From the NCBI GenBank assembly GCA_964506645.1, contig CAZDML010000106.1, positions 1 through 7,129 of the forward strand: a stretch of DNA of 7,129 nucleotides. The letters run 5' to 3'. This document shows, one piece after another, positions 6,830-7,129 of the stretch. The translations under genes were made by a program, and so were the position numbers. The stretch comes from CAZDML01 sp964506645. GTDB lineage: Bacteria; Elusimicrobiota; Elusimicrobia; 2-01-FULL-59-12. The notes under the pieces are model-generated. The model searched no databases. It was not told the origin of the DNA and saw only the letters and a list, made by a program, of their open reading frames with translations. Positions within the stretch are counted from its first letter, which is position 1. Each line of letters opens with the position of its first letter.

Positions 6830-6833
6830 GAAT
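6809..6833. promoter_or_regulatory. IscR/Rrf2 type-1-like operator upstream of sufB
   Basis: The core TGACTGTATTAGTCA (6814-6828) is a perfect inverted repeat with 5-bp arms and a 5-bp A+T-rich centre. The E. coli IscR type-1 site has the core GACT-RWWWY-AGTC with ATASYY before it and RRSTAT after it. Over the full 25 positions this stretch agrees at 22, with all 13 core positions matching, on either strand. It covers the candidate -35, so binding would repress. In E. coli, type-1 sites bind only the [2Fe-2S] form of IscR, which gives feedback by cluster supply. No regulator gene is in the window, so the cognate protein is inferred. Confidence 0.65.
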
Positions 6834-6845
6834 TGAAATTGACTA
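6823..6845. repeat. Perfect 7-bp inverted repeat next to the operator
   Basis: TAGTCAA (6823-6829) and TTGACTA (6839-6845) are exact reverse complements separated by 9 nt. The left arm shares bases with the IscR-like palindrome, so the gap has three TGACT/AGTCA half-sites at 6814, 6824 and 6840. The right arm covers the stop codon of the preceding gene. It is A+T-rich with no following T-run, so an intrinsic terminator is unlikely; a second regulator contact is possible. Confidence 0.5.
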
Positions 6846-7129
6846 TATTTTAGATATGTTTTGTGTAGTTCGAAGTATGAATATCCAGGAGCCTTCGCGC
6901 TGGATTTTGGGGTTGGATTTGTCGTGGGCGAAGAGGCTGACGAAATAGTAGCCGTGTTTTTGGTTTTTCGGTAGTGGAATCAGGAAGTTTCCGGTTTTGG
7001 CATCTACCTTGACCTTAAACGCCTTCCGTCCCACCTTATCTACCAATACGGTAAGGCTCTCGGGCAGGATCTGATCCACGTTCAAAATGCGGCCCCGGAT
7101 TTCTTTCAGCGGGCCTTTGAGGTGCTCAC
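6843..7129 (-). CDS. C-terminal 94 residues of an unrecognised protein (5' end beyond the window)
   Basis: The frame is open from the right edge to TAG at 6843-6845. A TTG at 7085 is the only start-like codon near its beginning, but reading continues upstream as EHLKGPLKEIRGRILNVDQI, so this is more likely the tail of a longer protein than an 80-residue gene. The visible part looks beta-rich: IRGRILN, TVLVDKVGRKAFKVKVD, then DAKTGNFLIPLPKNQKHGYYFVSLFAHD. That spacing recalls the carboxypeptidase-regulatory-like/Ig-like beta-sandwich modules found in surface or periplasmic proteins, but the match is loose and I do not assign a family. It is in the same direction as sufB; the 71-bp gap holds the suf promoter, so it is probably a separate transcription unit. 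Confidence 0.6.
   Translation of the reverse strand, partial: EHLKGPLKEIRGRILNVDQILPESLTVLVDKVGRKAFKVKVDAKTGNFLIPLPKNQKHGYYFVSLFAHDKSNPKIQREGSWIFILRTTQNISKI

Overview
The window is a bacterial chromosome segment in which every recognisable gene lies on the minus strand. It is dominated by a SUF iron-sulfur cluster assembly operon. In transcription order (right to left) it holds: the 3' end of an unrecognised gene (6843-7129), a 71-bp gap with a promoter/operator, sufB, an unrecognised secreted-protein gene, sufC, sufD, sufU, a DUF1232 small membrane protein gene, a DUF456 membrane protein gene, sufT, and the 5' part of a CdaA-type diadenylate cyclase gene that runs off the left edge. Coding density is very high and there is no gene-free stretch over 100 bp.

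Phylum cannot be fixed from the window. The SUF set with a SufU-type scaffold (not IscU), SufT, and a membrane diadenylate cyclase of the CdaA type points away from the classical Beta/Gammaproteobacteria. A Gram-positive, PVC-like, Nitrospirota-like or other deep-branching lineage is possible. Gene starts mostly have good Shine-Dalgarno sequences, and the conserved genes look mid-50s to about 60% G+C in the lines I counted by eye.

The gene junctions are tight. sufB overlaps the next gene in ATGA, sufC/sufD overlap in ATGA, sufD/sufU overlap by 8 bp, DUF1232/DUF456 overlap in ATGA, and the other internal gaps are 14-35 bp. This supports one transcript from the gap upstream of sufB to at least sufT, and perhaps through cdaA, because I see no convincing terminator in the 93-bp sufT-cdaA gap. 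SufB, SufC and SufD form the SufBC2D scaffold complex, SufU delivers or relays sulfur, and SufT acts in Fe-S maturation or transfer.

Four things stand out. (1) An A+T-rich gene for a Cys-containing exported protein of unknown family sits exactly between sufB and sufC. (2) The gap upstream of sufB contains a near-consensus IscR type-1-like palindrome overlapping a candidate -35, plus a third half-site. (3) The cysteine desulfurase gene sufS is absent from the usual place between sufD and sufU. (4) Two membrane DUF genes and a c-di-AMP synthase gene follow the Fe-S genes, and the cyclase has RHA where the family motif is RHR.
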